Of a DNA stretch of 64,000 nt, positions 1 through 8,400 are shown piece after piece. Both the position numbers and the translations under genes were made by a program. Below the pieces are notes generated by a model. That model was not told the DNA's origin and searched no databases. It was given only the letters and a program-made list of their open reading frames with translations. The stretch covers positions 2,356,001 to 2,420,000 of the forward strand of contig NZ_CP020105.1 of NCBI RefSeq assembly GCF_002067135.1, read 5' to 3'. Numbering within the stretch: position 1 is the first letter of the stretch; every line of letters starts with the position of its first letter. This stretch comes from Spirosoma rigui. GTDB taxonomy: Bacteria > Bacteroidota > Bacteroidia > Cytophagales > Spirosomataceae.

Positions 1-688
1 GTGGGTTGACTTTCACCAGCTGCAACTCGCTGAACTCAAGATTGTAGTCGAAATCCGGCATCTGCTTGAGCAGGTTCATATTGGCCGAAAAATTCATCTT
101 GCCGCCATAGCCCGGCACGTCGCCCGACGCCACAACGGGGGAGGGTAGCTTGTTGTCTTTATCCTCTACATTGCGGATGTTGTGAATGTCGGCCTGGAAG
201 TTTTGCAGCGATAAGTCCGCGCGTGGCTGCGTTACCAGACTGGTCAGATTGACTTTGCCGTTGACGACCGAGAATCGGTTGATGCTGATGGGAAGGAGTT
301 TCTTGAGGTACTCGGTCCAGTCTACTTCGGCTCCGGTCTGGTTGGAAGCTTCGTCGTCACTAAAGGCAAAGTTCAACACTGGTTCGTAGGCCTCGACTTC
401 GCTCACGAGTTTGCCCTTAAAGAGCGATTTCCACTCGATCGACAGGTCTGTTTTGGGCATGTACAGGAATGGTTCTTTGATTTTGCCATTCACTTTGCGG
501 ATGCGAAGTCCGTCGATCTGGTAAGCACCCCGGATGAGTTGAATGTCGATATCGTCGACGTGGCCGGTGTAACTTCCCATGTCGGCCAGGGTTTTGTTCA
601 CGTACCGAAGCACGAAATAGGGTAGCAGGAGCCGTGCCACAATCAACAACACGAGCAGGGCAACGAGAATTTTTGTGGTACGTTTCAA
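1..688 (-). CDS. AsmA/DUF748-like inner-membrane protein, partial (C-terminus outside the window)
   Basis: The reading frame is open on the minus strand from a TTG at 686-688 and runs off the left edge, so about 229 N-terminal codons are visible. A single hydrophobic segment lies near residues 7-26 (ILVALLVLLIVARLLLPYF), followed by a periplasmic-type region beginning NKTLADMGSYTGHVDDI. A short helix followed by beta-rich repeats describing layers of a groove is characteristic of AsmA/DUF748 proteins, which are thought to help lipid or envelope traffic between the membranes. The family call is inference from this N-terminal pattern only. The start is uncertain: the frame stays open for about 20 codons upstream with no ATG and no obvious ribosome binding site, so TTG is simply the nearest usable codon before the membrane helix. 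Confidence 0.55.
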   Translation of the reverse strand, partial: MKRTTKILVALLVLLIVARLLLPYFVLRYVNKTLADMGSYTGHVDDIDIQLIRGAYQIDGLRIRKVNGKIKEPFLYMPKTDLSIEWKSLFKGKLVSEVEAYEPVLNFAFSDDEASNQTGAEVDWTEYLKKLLPISINRFSVVNGKVNLTSLVTQPRADLSLQNFQADIHNIRNVEDKDNKLPSPVVASGDVPGYGGKMNFSANMNLLKQMPDFDYNLEFSELQLVKVNP

Positions 689-872
689 GGCAGTACGTTG
701 AATGATGGATCCTATGGATAACGCGAAAAAGAAGATGGAGGTTAGATAATGGCCTTTACCTCAGTTCAATCGACCCATTGTTCATCCTGACCGTTGGCTG
801 CCTGGGCATGGTCATTGGTGCCCCGGCATACTCCTCTGACCAGTACTACCCGGAATAAGTCCGCGTGTAAAC

Positions 873-909
873 GAATCGCCCCGGAAGAGGTACTCTCCCG
901 GGGCGATTC
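873..909. terminator. Hairpin, possible terminator of the pentapeptide-repeat gene
   Basis: A stem of about 16 bp with one mismatch (left arm GAATCGCCCCGG..., right arm ...CCGGGGCGATTC) lies just beyond the stop of the minus-strand gene at 927. The eight-T run on that strand comes before the hairpin, not after it, so this is not a textbook intrinsic terminator. Confidence 0.45.
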
Positions 910-926
910 TGAAAAAAAAGAATTGT

Positions 927-1706
927 TTAGCGGCTGGATGGGGCAAACTTACGCCCGTCGAGGGTCGTGTATTTGAAGTCGGTAGACCCATCGAACCGGG
1001 TATTGTCGAAGCTGGTACCGCGCGGAAATCGGGTGTATTTGAAATCGGCCGTGCTAGCAAAGCGGGCCTGGCTAAAATTCACGCCTTCATCGAATTTAGT
1101 GTATTTGAAGTCGGCGTAGCGCTCGAACGTTACGTTCCCGAAGGCCGACGACTCATCGAATTTGGTGTACTTGAAATCGGCGTAGTCCCCGAACGACGAA
1201 CCGCTGAAGTCGGCCGCGCTACGAAACTGTGCATACTTGAACAGGGCACCATCCCGGAACGTATTGCCCGTAAAAATAGCCTGTTGCTTAAAGGTCGAGT
1301 ATTTAAAGGCAGCGTCCTTTTCAAATACGCAGTTTTCCACGGTTACGGCTTCGGTAAAGTCGGTGTTGTACACTTTGTTGCTTATTTTCAGCAACCGGCG
1401 CTCATTCTCTTCATCGGTTCGATAAGCAAGGAATTTACCGGTAAATGTGCAGTTTGTGAACGATATGGGTGCTTTCACGACGCTCAGAAACTCCTGCGAT
1501 TCACCCTTCCAGCTTCCCTCCCGGATTTCTTTCCGGTTGGCCAGGCTGGTTAGATCAAGATCACCGGTGACGGTCACATCACGGTAGGAAACAGATTCGT
1601 TGCGGTTAATTCTGTCGATGATCTCGCTGGCACGTACTGTTTTCTGAGCCAGTGTGGGAGCTACACCGATGAATACTAAAAGCAGGGAAGTAAGCAGCGT
1701 TTTCAT
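927..1706 (-). CDS. Exported pentapeptide-like repeat protein
   Basis: A 259-residue protein of unknown role. ATG at 1706 is chosen because it begins a clean Sec signal peptide (MKTLLTSLLLVFIGVAPTLAQ) that a longer frame starting at 1805 would bury. A globular part follows (about residues 22-110), then a repeat region to the C-terminus in which FKYTKF-like blocks recur. The phenylalanines are spaced 5, 6, 5, 6 residues, giving a 22-residue period rather than the strict five-residue period of classical pentapeptide repeats. Such regions form right-handed beta-helices; an extracytoplasmic scaffold or surface role is inference. The gene appears monocistronic, with a hairpin downstream. Confidence 0.8.
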   Translation of the reverse strand: MKTLLTSLLLVFIGVAPTLAQKTVRASEIIDRINRNESVSYRDVTVTGDLDLTSLANRKEIREGSWKGESQEFLSVVKAPISFTNCTFTGKFLAYRTDEENERRLLKISNKVYNTDFTEAVTVENCVFEKDAAFKYSTFKQQAIFTGNTFRDGALFKYAQFRSAADFSGSSFGDYADFKYTKFDESSAFGNVTFERYADFKYTKFDEGVNFSQARFASTADFKYTRFPRGTSFDNTRFDGSTDFKYTTLDGRKFAPSSR

Positions 1707-1775
1707 AAGCGGACGTCGGGGTTGTTTTCGTAATGATGTAAACCCGCGCCCGAAGGTTGCCTGCAGCCTAAAATA

Positions 1776-1808
1776 AAAATGGCGACCCAGTCTGAGGTTC
1801 GCCATTTT
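1776..1808 (-). terminator. Intrinsic terminator after the CHU_C-like lipoprotein gene
   Basis: Stem AAAATGGCGA / TCGCCATTTT with a short loop; read on the minus strand it is followed by TTTTTATTTT. It lies about 107 nt past the stop codon of the gene at 1915. Confidence 0.6.
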
Positions 1809-1914
1809 CTGTAGGTGATGGTTTACAAAATACCCTTCTTCATCGTGTCAACGGTGGGGTTCATTTTCGTGTGAACCTGTGGTCTGGCTTTAAGCAGGAT
1901 AGCGGAGAGGAAAA

Positions 1915-2493
1915 TTATTTCACGCAGTCTTTTTCTCCAGCGGCAAGCGAACGGTCTAGCAGGCCCAGTTTGTCATTCGCTCCGGCTTGACTGGGGAAAA
2001 AGCAACTCGTCTTTTCTTTTAGTTCTTTCGTTCCCGGTTCGCAAAGGACGCTACAGGCTTCACCTTCTACGAAGCGTAACAGACCGTCCTTGCTGACAAT
2101 GCGCATGCCATACTTGAACCGCCCCCGGTATCGCGTGCTGAAGGTTGAACCGTTATTCCGATAGCCATTCCAGGCATAATTCCTCAAGTCATTGTAGACA
2201 AGGGTGGGGCGCTGAAACAATACCGTATCACCCTCCGCACTAAAAATTGTAAAGCCCTGCACCTCACTAATCCCGTCACTGACGAACGGATAAAAATAGT
2301 CATTAACTCCGTCGTTATTGGGTGTAAATACGTTTGGCACGTATATCGAGTGCTTACCCAGGTTGAAGTCAACTGGCTGCACCCCGCAGCAGGATTCATA
2401 TTCTACAGGAAGGGGTGTTTGAGGGGAATTTTCCTTTGGAGTGCAGCTTTGCAGGCAGGTCATGCCCAGTAAAAAAAGCAGTAACTGATTCAT
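1915..2493 (-). CDS. Small lipoprotein with a CHU_C / type B sorting-domain-like fold
   Basis: A 192-residue protein with a lipoprotein signal (LLFLLGMTCLQSC; lipobox cysteine at residue 16). From about residue 50 it carries VPNVFTPNNDGVNDYF, the hallmark start of the gliding-motility-associated C-terminal (CHU_C, type B T9SS) domain, followed by the domain's usual order of a beta strand (FTIFSAEGDTVLF), a WNG turn and GRFKYGMRIV. In normal cargo this domain sits at the end of a large secreted protein; here it forms nearly the whole mature protein and is followed by a cysteine-containing tail of about 40 residues (CSVLCEP...SCFF...DC). A role in envelope or T9SS-related functions is inference. 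Its own promoter box lies at 2602-2609 and a hairpin terminator at 1776-1808. Confidence 0.75.
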   Translation of the reverse strand: MNQLLLFLLGMTCLQSCTPKENSPQTPLPVEYESCCGVQPVDFNLGKHSIYVPNVFTPNNDGVNDYFYPFVSDGISEVQGFTIFSAEGDTVLFQRPTLVYNDLRNYAWNGYRNNGSTFSTRYRGRFKYGMRIVSKDGLLRFVEGEACSVLCEPGTKELKEKTSCFFPSQAGANDKLGLLDRSLAAGEKDCVK

Positions 2494-2601
2494 GGTTCTA
2501 TTTAGTGTTACGTAGTGGGTTCTCGATTGCCACGCTGACGGTGTTTAGCAGCGGATTACCACTGGTTTAGTCAACGTTTTCTGCGTGAGCAGGACAACGC
2601 T

Positions 2602-2609
2602 CAAAGGTA
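2602..2609 (-). promoter_or_regulatory. Bacteroidota -7 box (TACCTTTG)
   Basis: The minus strand reads TACCTTTG, an exact match to TAnnTTTG, about 110 nt upstream of the start at 2493. No convincing -33 TTG element is seen at the expected distance. Confidence 0.4.
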
Positions 2610-2632
2610 GGTGGTCAGCGCTGTTATGAAAA

Positions 2633-2661
2633 ATGCCGAACCTGATAGTCAGGTTCGGCAT
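2633..2661 (-). terminator. Hairpin terminator closing the RecE-like operon
   Basis: Perfect 13-bp stem ATGCCGAACCTGA / TCAGGTTCGGCAT with a 3-nt loop; on the minus strand it runs into ATTTTTC. It lies 24 nt beyond the stop of the gene at 2685. The plus strand also has CGTTTT, so it may work both ways. Confidence 0.8.
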
Positions 2662-2684
2662 CGTTTTCAATTAAAAAAATAGAC

Positions 2685-3032
2685 CTAATCCAGCCACATG
2701 ACTTTATCATAGGCCACCTCGTAATCCATTTCCTGGAGGGGCAGCAAGCCCGCGAAGTGACCGGTCTGGTCGGTCTGGACGGCGTTCCAGAGGCCCGATG
2801 CGTCGCGCAGGAGCAGCCGGTAGCCATAGAGCGGATGGAGCGTATCACTGTCGGTACGGTGATCCCAGCCGGTTTGTAATTCTATGGCAAACGCAATCCG
2901 GTCCATGACCTCATCCATCTGGCTGGCCAGGCTCCCGGCTCCGTCGAGTTCTTCGATCCACAGGACCAGCCCGTCGGTTCCCCAATCGAAGTGAAGCTGG
3001 TCGGGCGTTAAGGTGATAATAGAAGCGTTCAT
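2685..3032 (-). CDS. Conserved-looking hypothetical protein, last gene of the RecE-like operon
   Basis: A 115-residue acidic soluble protein without signal peptide or membrane segment; I do not recognise a family. It has an aromatic-rich first half (TPDQLHFDWGTDGLVLWIEE) and ends in a WLD motif. It starts 31 nt after the nuclease gene on the same strand and is followed directly by a perfect hairpin terminator, so it is probably the third gene of one transcript with the two genes upstream. The position suggests an accessory role to the nuclease, but nothing in the sequence proves it. Confidence 0.7.
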   Translation of the reverse strand: MNASIITLTPDQLHFDWGTDGLVLWIEELDGAGSLASQMDEVMDRIAFAIELQTGWDHRTDSDTLHPLYGYRLLLRDASGLWNAVQTDQTGHFAGLLPLQEMDYEVAYDKVMWLD

Positions 3033-3063
3033 TGGAGATAGTTTAGGGTAACAATGGGCCGTG

Positions 3064-3855
3064 TCAGGCAGTCATCGGCCAGATGGCCGGTGCCTGGGTC
3101 GTACCGACGCCCATCGACTGTTCTTCGCGCCACTTGCGCAGCCAGAAACGATATTTTTTACGTCCATACTCGATGAAGTTCGGAATCGACGTAGCATCGA
3201 CGGCGAACAGCCGGTGCGGACGCTGTTTCATCACGCCAATGAAGACGAACCGGAACTGCCGGGTCATGGCCCACTCGTGCCCGTCGGCATTGCGCAGGCT
3301 GTCGATGTAAAATGCCGCCTGGCGGTCGTAATCATACGTATAGCACGACTCCAGAAACTGAGCCTGCGTCCGGGCCGACGTTGTCTTTACATCGATAATG
3401 AGCGCATTACGCCGTTTGGGACTCGTGTAGACCATATCCAGCCGGGCTTTGCAGGCAATACCCGTCGTTGGGTCGGTAGAGAGCACCACCCGCTCCCGCT
3501 CCGACTGCCGGAGGTAACGCCGGCAAAACGTGTCCTGCCGGATTATCTTCATCAATTCGTTCAGCTTGTCCATCTGCTCCGGGGCCATGGTGTCGGCGCC
3601 GGGTGTCAAATCGGGCAGCAGTTGCTGGAGCACCGTACCGATCGTTTCGGGTTCGAGCAGGTGCTGGTGAAAAGTCCGGCCGAATACTTTGGCTTTGTCG
3701 AGGTTGAACCGTGCCGGACCGCTGCCCATGCCGTAGCCCAGGTGCTCTTCCTTGAGCCGGGTTAGGTCCGAGTTAGAGACGCGCGGTAGAGAGCGGTACT
3801 CGTCGGACGAACTGATGAGAGACGGATAAACGGGGGTCGAAAGGGGGAGTAACAT
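3064..3855 (-). CDS. RecE-like PD-(D/E)XK nuclease
   Basis: A 263-residue cytoplasmic protein resembling the nuclease domain of exodeoxyribonuclease VIII/RecE (DUF3799 type), which degrades the 5' strand of double-stranded DNA during phage-type recombination. The N-terminus has SNSDLTRLKEEH followed by FGRTFHQHLLEPE, the conserved helix with the active-site histidine. The catalytic core is visible as RLDMVY then IIDVKTT (D...DxK) and the RecE-typical YDYDRQAAFYID. All key residues are present, so the enzyme should be active. ATG at 3855 is chosen; a GTG three codons upstream is possible. It sits 86 nt after an unknown gene and 31 nt before another, with no RecT-type annealing protein recognisable, which is unusual for a phage recombination pair. 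Confidence 0.8.
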   Translation of the reverse strand: MLLPLSTPVYPSLISSSDEYRSLPRVSNSDLTRLKEEHLGYGMGSGPARFNLDKAKVFGRTFHQHLLEPETIGTVLQQLLPDLTPGADTMAPEQMDKLNELMKIIRQDTFCRRYLRQSERERVVLSTDPTTGIACKARLDMVYTSPKRRNALIIDVKTTSARTQAQFLESCYTYDYDRQAAFYIDSLRNADGHEWAMTRQFRFVFIGVMKQRPHRLFAVDATSIPNFIEYGRKKYRFWLRKWREEQSMGVGTTQAPAIWPMTA

Positions 3856-3941
3856 ACAGCGCACGTTTGGGATGAATACAGTTACCTGCGGGCATTCGCT
3901 GGGAATGCCCGTATAACAAGGTGGAACCTAACCCGCCTGCC

Positions 3942-4595
3942 TTAACCCGCCGGCAGCAGCGCTGCTTCTTCGGCAACGTTGGCAAACGGATTGTAGTAGT
4001 TCATCGCAGTTTTGATGTTGGCGATGTCGGTGAGGGTTTCCTGGCGGAAGATTTTGGCTTCCTGAGCAAACTGCTTCAGTTCGTCGGTCTGTTTTACATC
4101 GGCCATCTTGTAGGTGAAGTTGGCAATGTAATAGACTCCTTTCGGGTGAACCTTCGTATTCTCTTTCTTCTCGGCAATGGCCGTGATCACTACGTCGGCC
4201 AGCGTCAGGTCGTCGTAGTAGAGGGGCTCAATGAGCCGGAATATATTATCGACCGAATAGCCGTGGAACAGTACCGCTGACACGCAGTTTTTTTCGTCGA
4301 TGAAAAAAATCTCCGCCCAGTTCTTGGTCCCCATGTTCAGGATGTTATCCGTGAAGATGCGCCAGGCAATGGGTTGAAAGGTCAGGGTGCGGCCCAGTTT
4401 GTCGGCCCCATTGATGTTGAATACGCCTTCTTTGGCGTCGAAACGGTACTGGCGGGGGTGGCCTTCCAGGTATTTAAACCGCCGGGCAATACCACTTCCG
4501 GCTACCGCGGCCGCTACCGGCTGGACGTTTTGATACGACTCCGGGGCGTTTTCGCTTTGAATTGTCTCGATTTGGCCGTTGTTTTGCGTGTTCAT
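3942..4595 (-). CDS. Unknown protein, first gene of the RecE-like operon
   Basis: A 217-residue soluble protein starting at ATG 4595 (a TTG start eight codons earlier is less likely). The first 40 residues are polar and low in complexity (NTQNNGQIETIQSENAPES), then a folded domain follows with aromatic-rich motifs such as RRFKYLEGHPRQYRFDA, WRIFTDNIL and NWAEIFFIDEKNCVS. I do not recognise the family. Its place ahead of a RecE-like nuclease would fit a single-strand annealing or DNA-binding partner, but the sequence does not look like RecT or Erf to me, so that is only a hypothesis. It is transcribed away from an XRE regulator across a palindrome at 4730-4759. Confidence 0.7.
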   Translation of the reverse strand: MNTQNNGQIETIQSENAPESYQNVQPVAAAVAGSGIARRFKYLEGHPRQYRFDAKEGVFNINGADKLGRTLTFQPIAWRIFTDNILNMGTKNWAEIFFIDEKNCVSAVLFHGYSVDNIFRLIEPLYYDDLTLADVVITAIAEKKENTKVHPKGVYYIANFTYKMADVKQTDELKQFAQEAKIFRQETLTDIANIKTAMNYYNPFANVAEEAALLPAG

Positions 4596-4729
4596 TAGTA
4601 TTTGTTGTTTACTGTTCAAGCAGGGGACCCGTTTTGCGGTCCCTTTTGCCTTTTATAGGGGTGCTGTTTACTGATTTAAAATTACATAGTTTCGCGTAAA
4701 AATCAAACCCGTTTCGGCGATTTATCCCG

Positions 4730-4759
4730 CTTATTTTACAGTTTTGTGTGTAAAATAAG
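4730..4759. promoter_or_regulatory. Perfect palindrome, probable XRE repressor operator
   Basis: CTTATTTTACA at 4730-4740 and TGTAAAATAAG at 4749-4759 form a perfect 11-bp inverted repeat with an 8-nt spacer, in the region between the XRE regulator gene and the oppositely directed nuclease operon. The shape is that of a dimeric repressor site. Confidence 0.6.
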
Positions 4760-4851
4760 GGTGCCCGCCCAATGCGTTGTCTACGGGCATAAAAACGCCC
4801 CTGTATCCGGGTTGAGACACCCTTTCTGACCCACCTTGCCGCCCTTTTGCC

Positions 4852-5229
4852 ATGATTGAAACCCGTCTCCAGCAGTTGATTGATGCCCTTAATGTCAGTG
4901 TTCTAGAATTTGCCCGCCAGCTGGGCGAACGGCGGGGCGAAAAAGTGTACCACATCCTTCACGGTCGGCTCAAGCCCCGCTACGATACGCTCGAGAAGAT
5001 TCTGGCAGCCTACCCACAGGTCAACGGCGACTGGCTGTTGCGGGGTGAGGGACTCATGTTTAGGCAACTCAATTCCCCGTCGGCAGCCATCACCACGGAA
5101 GAGCGACTGCGAAATATGGAGTTCCTTCTTTTTCAGCTCAACGAACGGATGGCTCTGTTGCAAGCCACCAACGACCAGCTTCGGGCCGACGTAGCGCTGC
5201 TTGGCCATAACAAGCAATATGATTTATAG
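4852..5229 (+). CDS. XRE-family helix-turn-helix regulator (phage-repressor-like)
   Basis: A 125-residue protein. The N-terminal 65 residues form an XRE-type DNA-binding domain: LQQLIDALNVSVLEFARQLG, then KVYHILHGRLKPRYDTLEKILAAYP, ending in the VNGDWLLRGEG motif common in Bacteroidota phage-type regulators. The C-terminal part (about residues 85-120) is leucine-rich and heptad-like (MEFLLFQLNERMALLQATN), probably a coiled coil for dimerisation. It lies divergent to the RecE-like operon with a perfect palindrome between them, which suggests it represses that operon and itself. No peptidase domain is present, so SOS-type self-cleavage is unlikely; the inducer is unknown. Confidence 0.85.
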   Translation: MIETRLQQLIDALNVSVLEFARQLGERRGEKVYHILHGRLKPRYDTLEKILAAYPQVNGDWLLRGEGLMFRQLNSPSAAITTEERLRNMEFLLFQLNERMALLQATNDQLRADVALLGHNKQYDL

Positions 5230-5415
5230 AGTATATATACTTAATATATTGATCAGCTTGTTGTATTTTTTTTAGTCCGGTGCCCGTTTAATAATTGGTA
5301 AAATGTAATTATGCTAACATTTTATGCAATTATCTTGTCGTATTATGGGGAAATTACTTATTTGGCATCCGTATAATTGCTTATAAATAGTTAACCTAAA
5401 TTAGTACGATCATTT

Positions 5416-8400
5416 ATGAGGAACATCTTCTGTTCAACAGCACGGCTGTGGCTGCTTATGAGCCTATTGCTCATAGGACCCCTGGTGTTTGGGCAAGGTA
5501 CCGCCCGAACGGGTAAAGTTACAGGCCAGGGCGAGGGCAGCCCCATTCCCGGAGCCAACGTATCGGTTAAAGGGACCACACGCGGAGTAACGACCAATGC
5601 AAACGGAGAATACAGCATCCAGGCCGACAACGGTGCGGTCCTGGTATTCTCGTTTATTGGTTATAAAGCGCAGGAAATAACCGTTGGTAATCAAACCAGC
5701 ATTAACGTCACGCTGGCCGAAGATGTATCGACCCTCAATGAAGTTGTCGTGACGGGGTATAGTGCTCAGTCCCGGCGCGACATTACGGGGGCCGTTGCCA
5801 CGGTGAACACGAAGGAACTGCTCTCGATTCCCGCTACCGACGTGTCGCAGCAACTGCAGGGCCGGGTAGCGGGGGTAACCGTAACATCCGATGCCACGCC
5901 GGGCGGTAGCGCTACGGTACGGATCCGGGGCTTCGGCACCATCGGTAACAACGATCCGCTCTACATCATCGACGGCGTACCAACCCAAAACCTGGGCACG
6001 ATCAACCCGAACGATATTGAAACGTTCCAGGTGTTGAAAGACGCATCGGCATCGTCGATCTACGGGTCGCGGGCTGCCAACGGCGTTATCATCATCACCA
6101 CCAAGAAAGGAAAAGCCGGAGTGTCGCAGATTACCGTTAACTCCTACTACGGGTCGCAACAGTGGGCGCAGAAGGGCGAAGTGTTGAACTCCGAAGAACT
6201 GGGCCGGTACCTGTATCTAGCTGATCTGGGTGCGGGAAAGACCCCCTCACATGGCCAGTATACCTACGGCGCAAACGGCCAGGTGACGATCCCTGACTAC
6301 GTGTTCCCGAGCGCCGGCAAGGAGGGAACGCCGGGCGTAAATCCCAGCCTGTACTCCCTGACACCGAGCAACATTTACCCAATCACCAAATCGGCCAACA
6401 CCAACTGGTTCGATGAGGTGTCCCAATCAGCACCCATCCAGAACTACCAGATTGGTGCCACGGGTGGCTCAGAAACGGGTCGTTATGCCTTGACGGTCAA
6501 CTACTTCAATCAGCAGGGAACCGTTAAGTACATCGGATTTGACCGCTACTCGATTCGGGCCAACACCGAATTTAACGTTAAAAAGCGCATTCGTATCGGC
6601 GAAAATCTGACGGTGGCCTACAGCAGCCGGAAAGGGGGTTTTAACAATAACGAGGAGCAAAATGCCGTCTCGGGCGCGTACAAGCACCACCCGCTGCTAC
6701 CCGTTTATGACATTGCCGGTAACTTTGCCGGTAGCCGGGGTCTCAATCTGGGTAACAACGAAAATCCGGTTGCTACGCTCTACCGCCAGCGCGACAATCG
6801 GTACAACAGCCTCCGCGTATTCGGTAACGCCTACGCTGAAGTTGATTTGCCCGCCGGTTTCTCCGCCCGTTCTTCTATTGGTATTGATGCTAACGGCGAC
6901 CGCGCCAAATACCTGCGCCGGGCCAATCCCGAGTACATTGAGGGTAATTTCAACCTGGAACTGACCGACCAGAACCGGTACAACTACCAGTGGGTCTGGA
7001 CCAACACGCTGAGTTACACCAAGACCCTCAACACCGTTCACAAGTTCGATGCGTTCGTGGGTACCGAAGCCATCCGGCAGTACCAGGAGTTTTTTGGAGC
7101 CTTCCGTAGTGGTTTCTTCAACGATCAGTTGTCGATTCAGAGCTACCTCGATTTGGGTAACCGTTCCTCGTCGAGCAACGAGGGGCGCATTGAACAGGAT
7201 TACTCGTTGTTTTCGCTGTTCGGCAAGGTCAACTATGCGTATGGCGACAAGTACCTGATTCAGGGTATTCTGCGGCAGGATAAATCGTCACGTTTCCTCT
7301 CGGCCTCCAACAGTGCCCTGTTCCCGGCCGTGAGTGCGGGCTGGCGTATTTCGGAGGAGAGCTTCTTCAAGAACAACGTATCGTTCATCAATGACCTGAA
7401 ACTGCGGGCTGGTTTCGGTATCACGGGTAACCAGGCAATCGGGGATTACAACTCCTACACGACCTACCGATCTGATACGTTCCACAACGGCTATCCGATC
7501 GATGGCAGCACCAGTACGGCAACGATTGGTTTCAGCCCCCAGCGTTTTGGTAACCCCAACGCCAAATGGGAGTCGACCGCGTCGACCAACCTGGGTCTTG
7601 ACCTGTCCTTGCTGGCCAGCAAACTGGAGATCAACTTCGACGTGTGGAGCCGCAAAACGACGGATATGCTCTTCACCACACCCTTCACGTTTACCGCCGG
7701 TGACGCCGACATTCCTTCCTACAACGTGGGTAGTATGCAAAACCGCGGTATCGACCTGGCCATCAGCTACCGCAACCAGGCGGGTGCGCTTCGGTACAGC
7801 ATAACCGGTAACGTAGCTACCTATCGCAACAAAGTACTGAAACTCGATGAGAGTGAGAACACCCGTTATTTCGGATACAGCTCACGCGTTCCGGGCGGTG
7901 GCGTAACGCTTACCCAGGCTGGCCTGCCCATCTCATCGTTCTTCGGGTATAAGGTACTGGGCATCTTCCAGTCCGACGAAGAGGCCAAAGCGTGGCCGCA
8001 GTTTGGTACCAGCGCCTACAACAAGGCGGGTAAGTTCAAGTTTGCCGATGTCAACGGCGACGGAGTCATTACAGATGCTGACCGGACCGTGATTGGTAAC
8101 CCGCACCCTGATTTCACCTACGGCCTGAACATCAACCTGGGCTACAAAGCGTTTGACCTGACCGTATTTGGCAGTGGTTCGCAGGGGAACGACATCTTCA
8201 ACTACACCCGCTATTTCACGGATTTCAATACGTTCCAGGGCAACCGGTCGCGCCGGGCGCTGTATGAAGCCTGGTCGCCAACCAATAAGGGAGGTACATC
8301 GCCTATTCCGGATGCCAACGACCAGACGAGTAGCCTGCCTTCTACTTATTTTATCGAGAATGGCTCGTACTTCCGGCTCAAGAACGTGCAGTTGGGCTAT

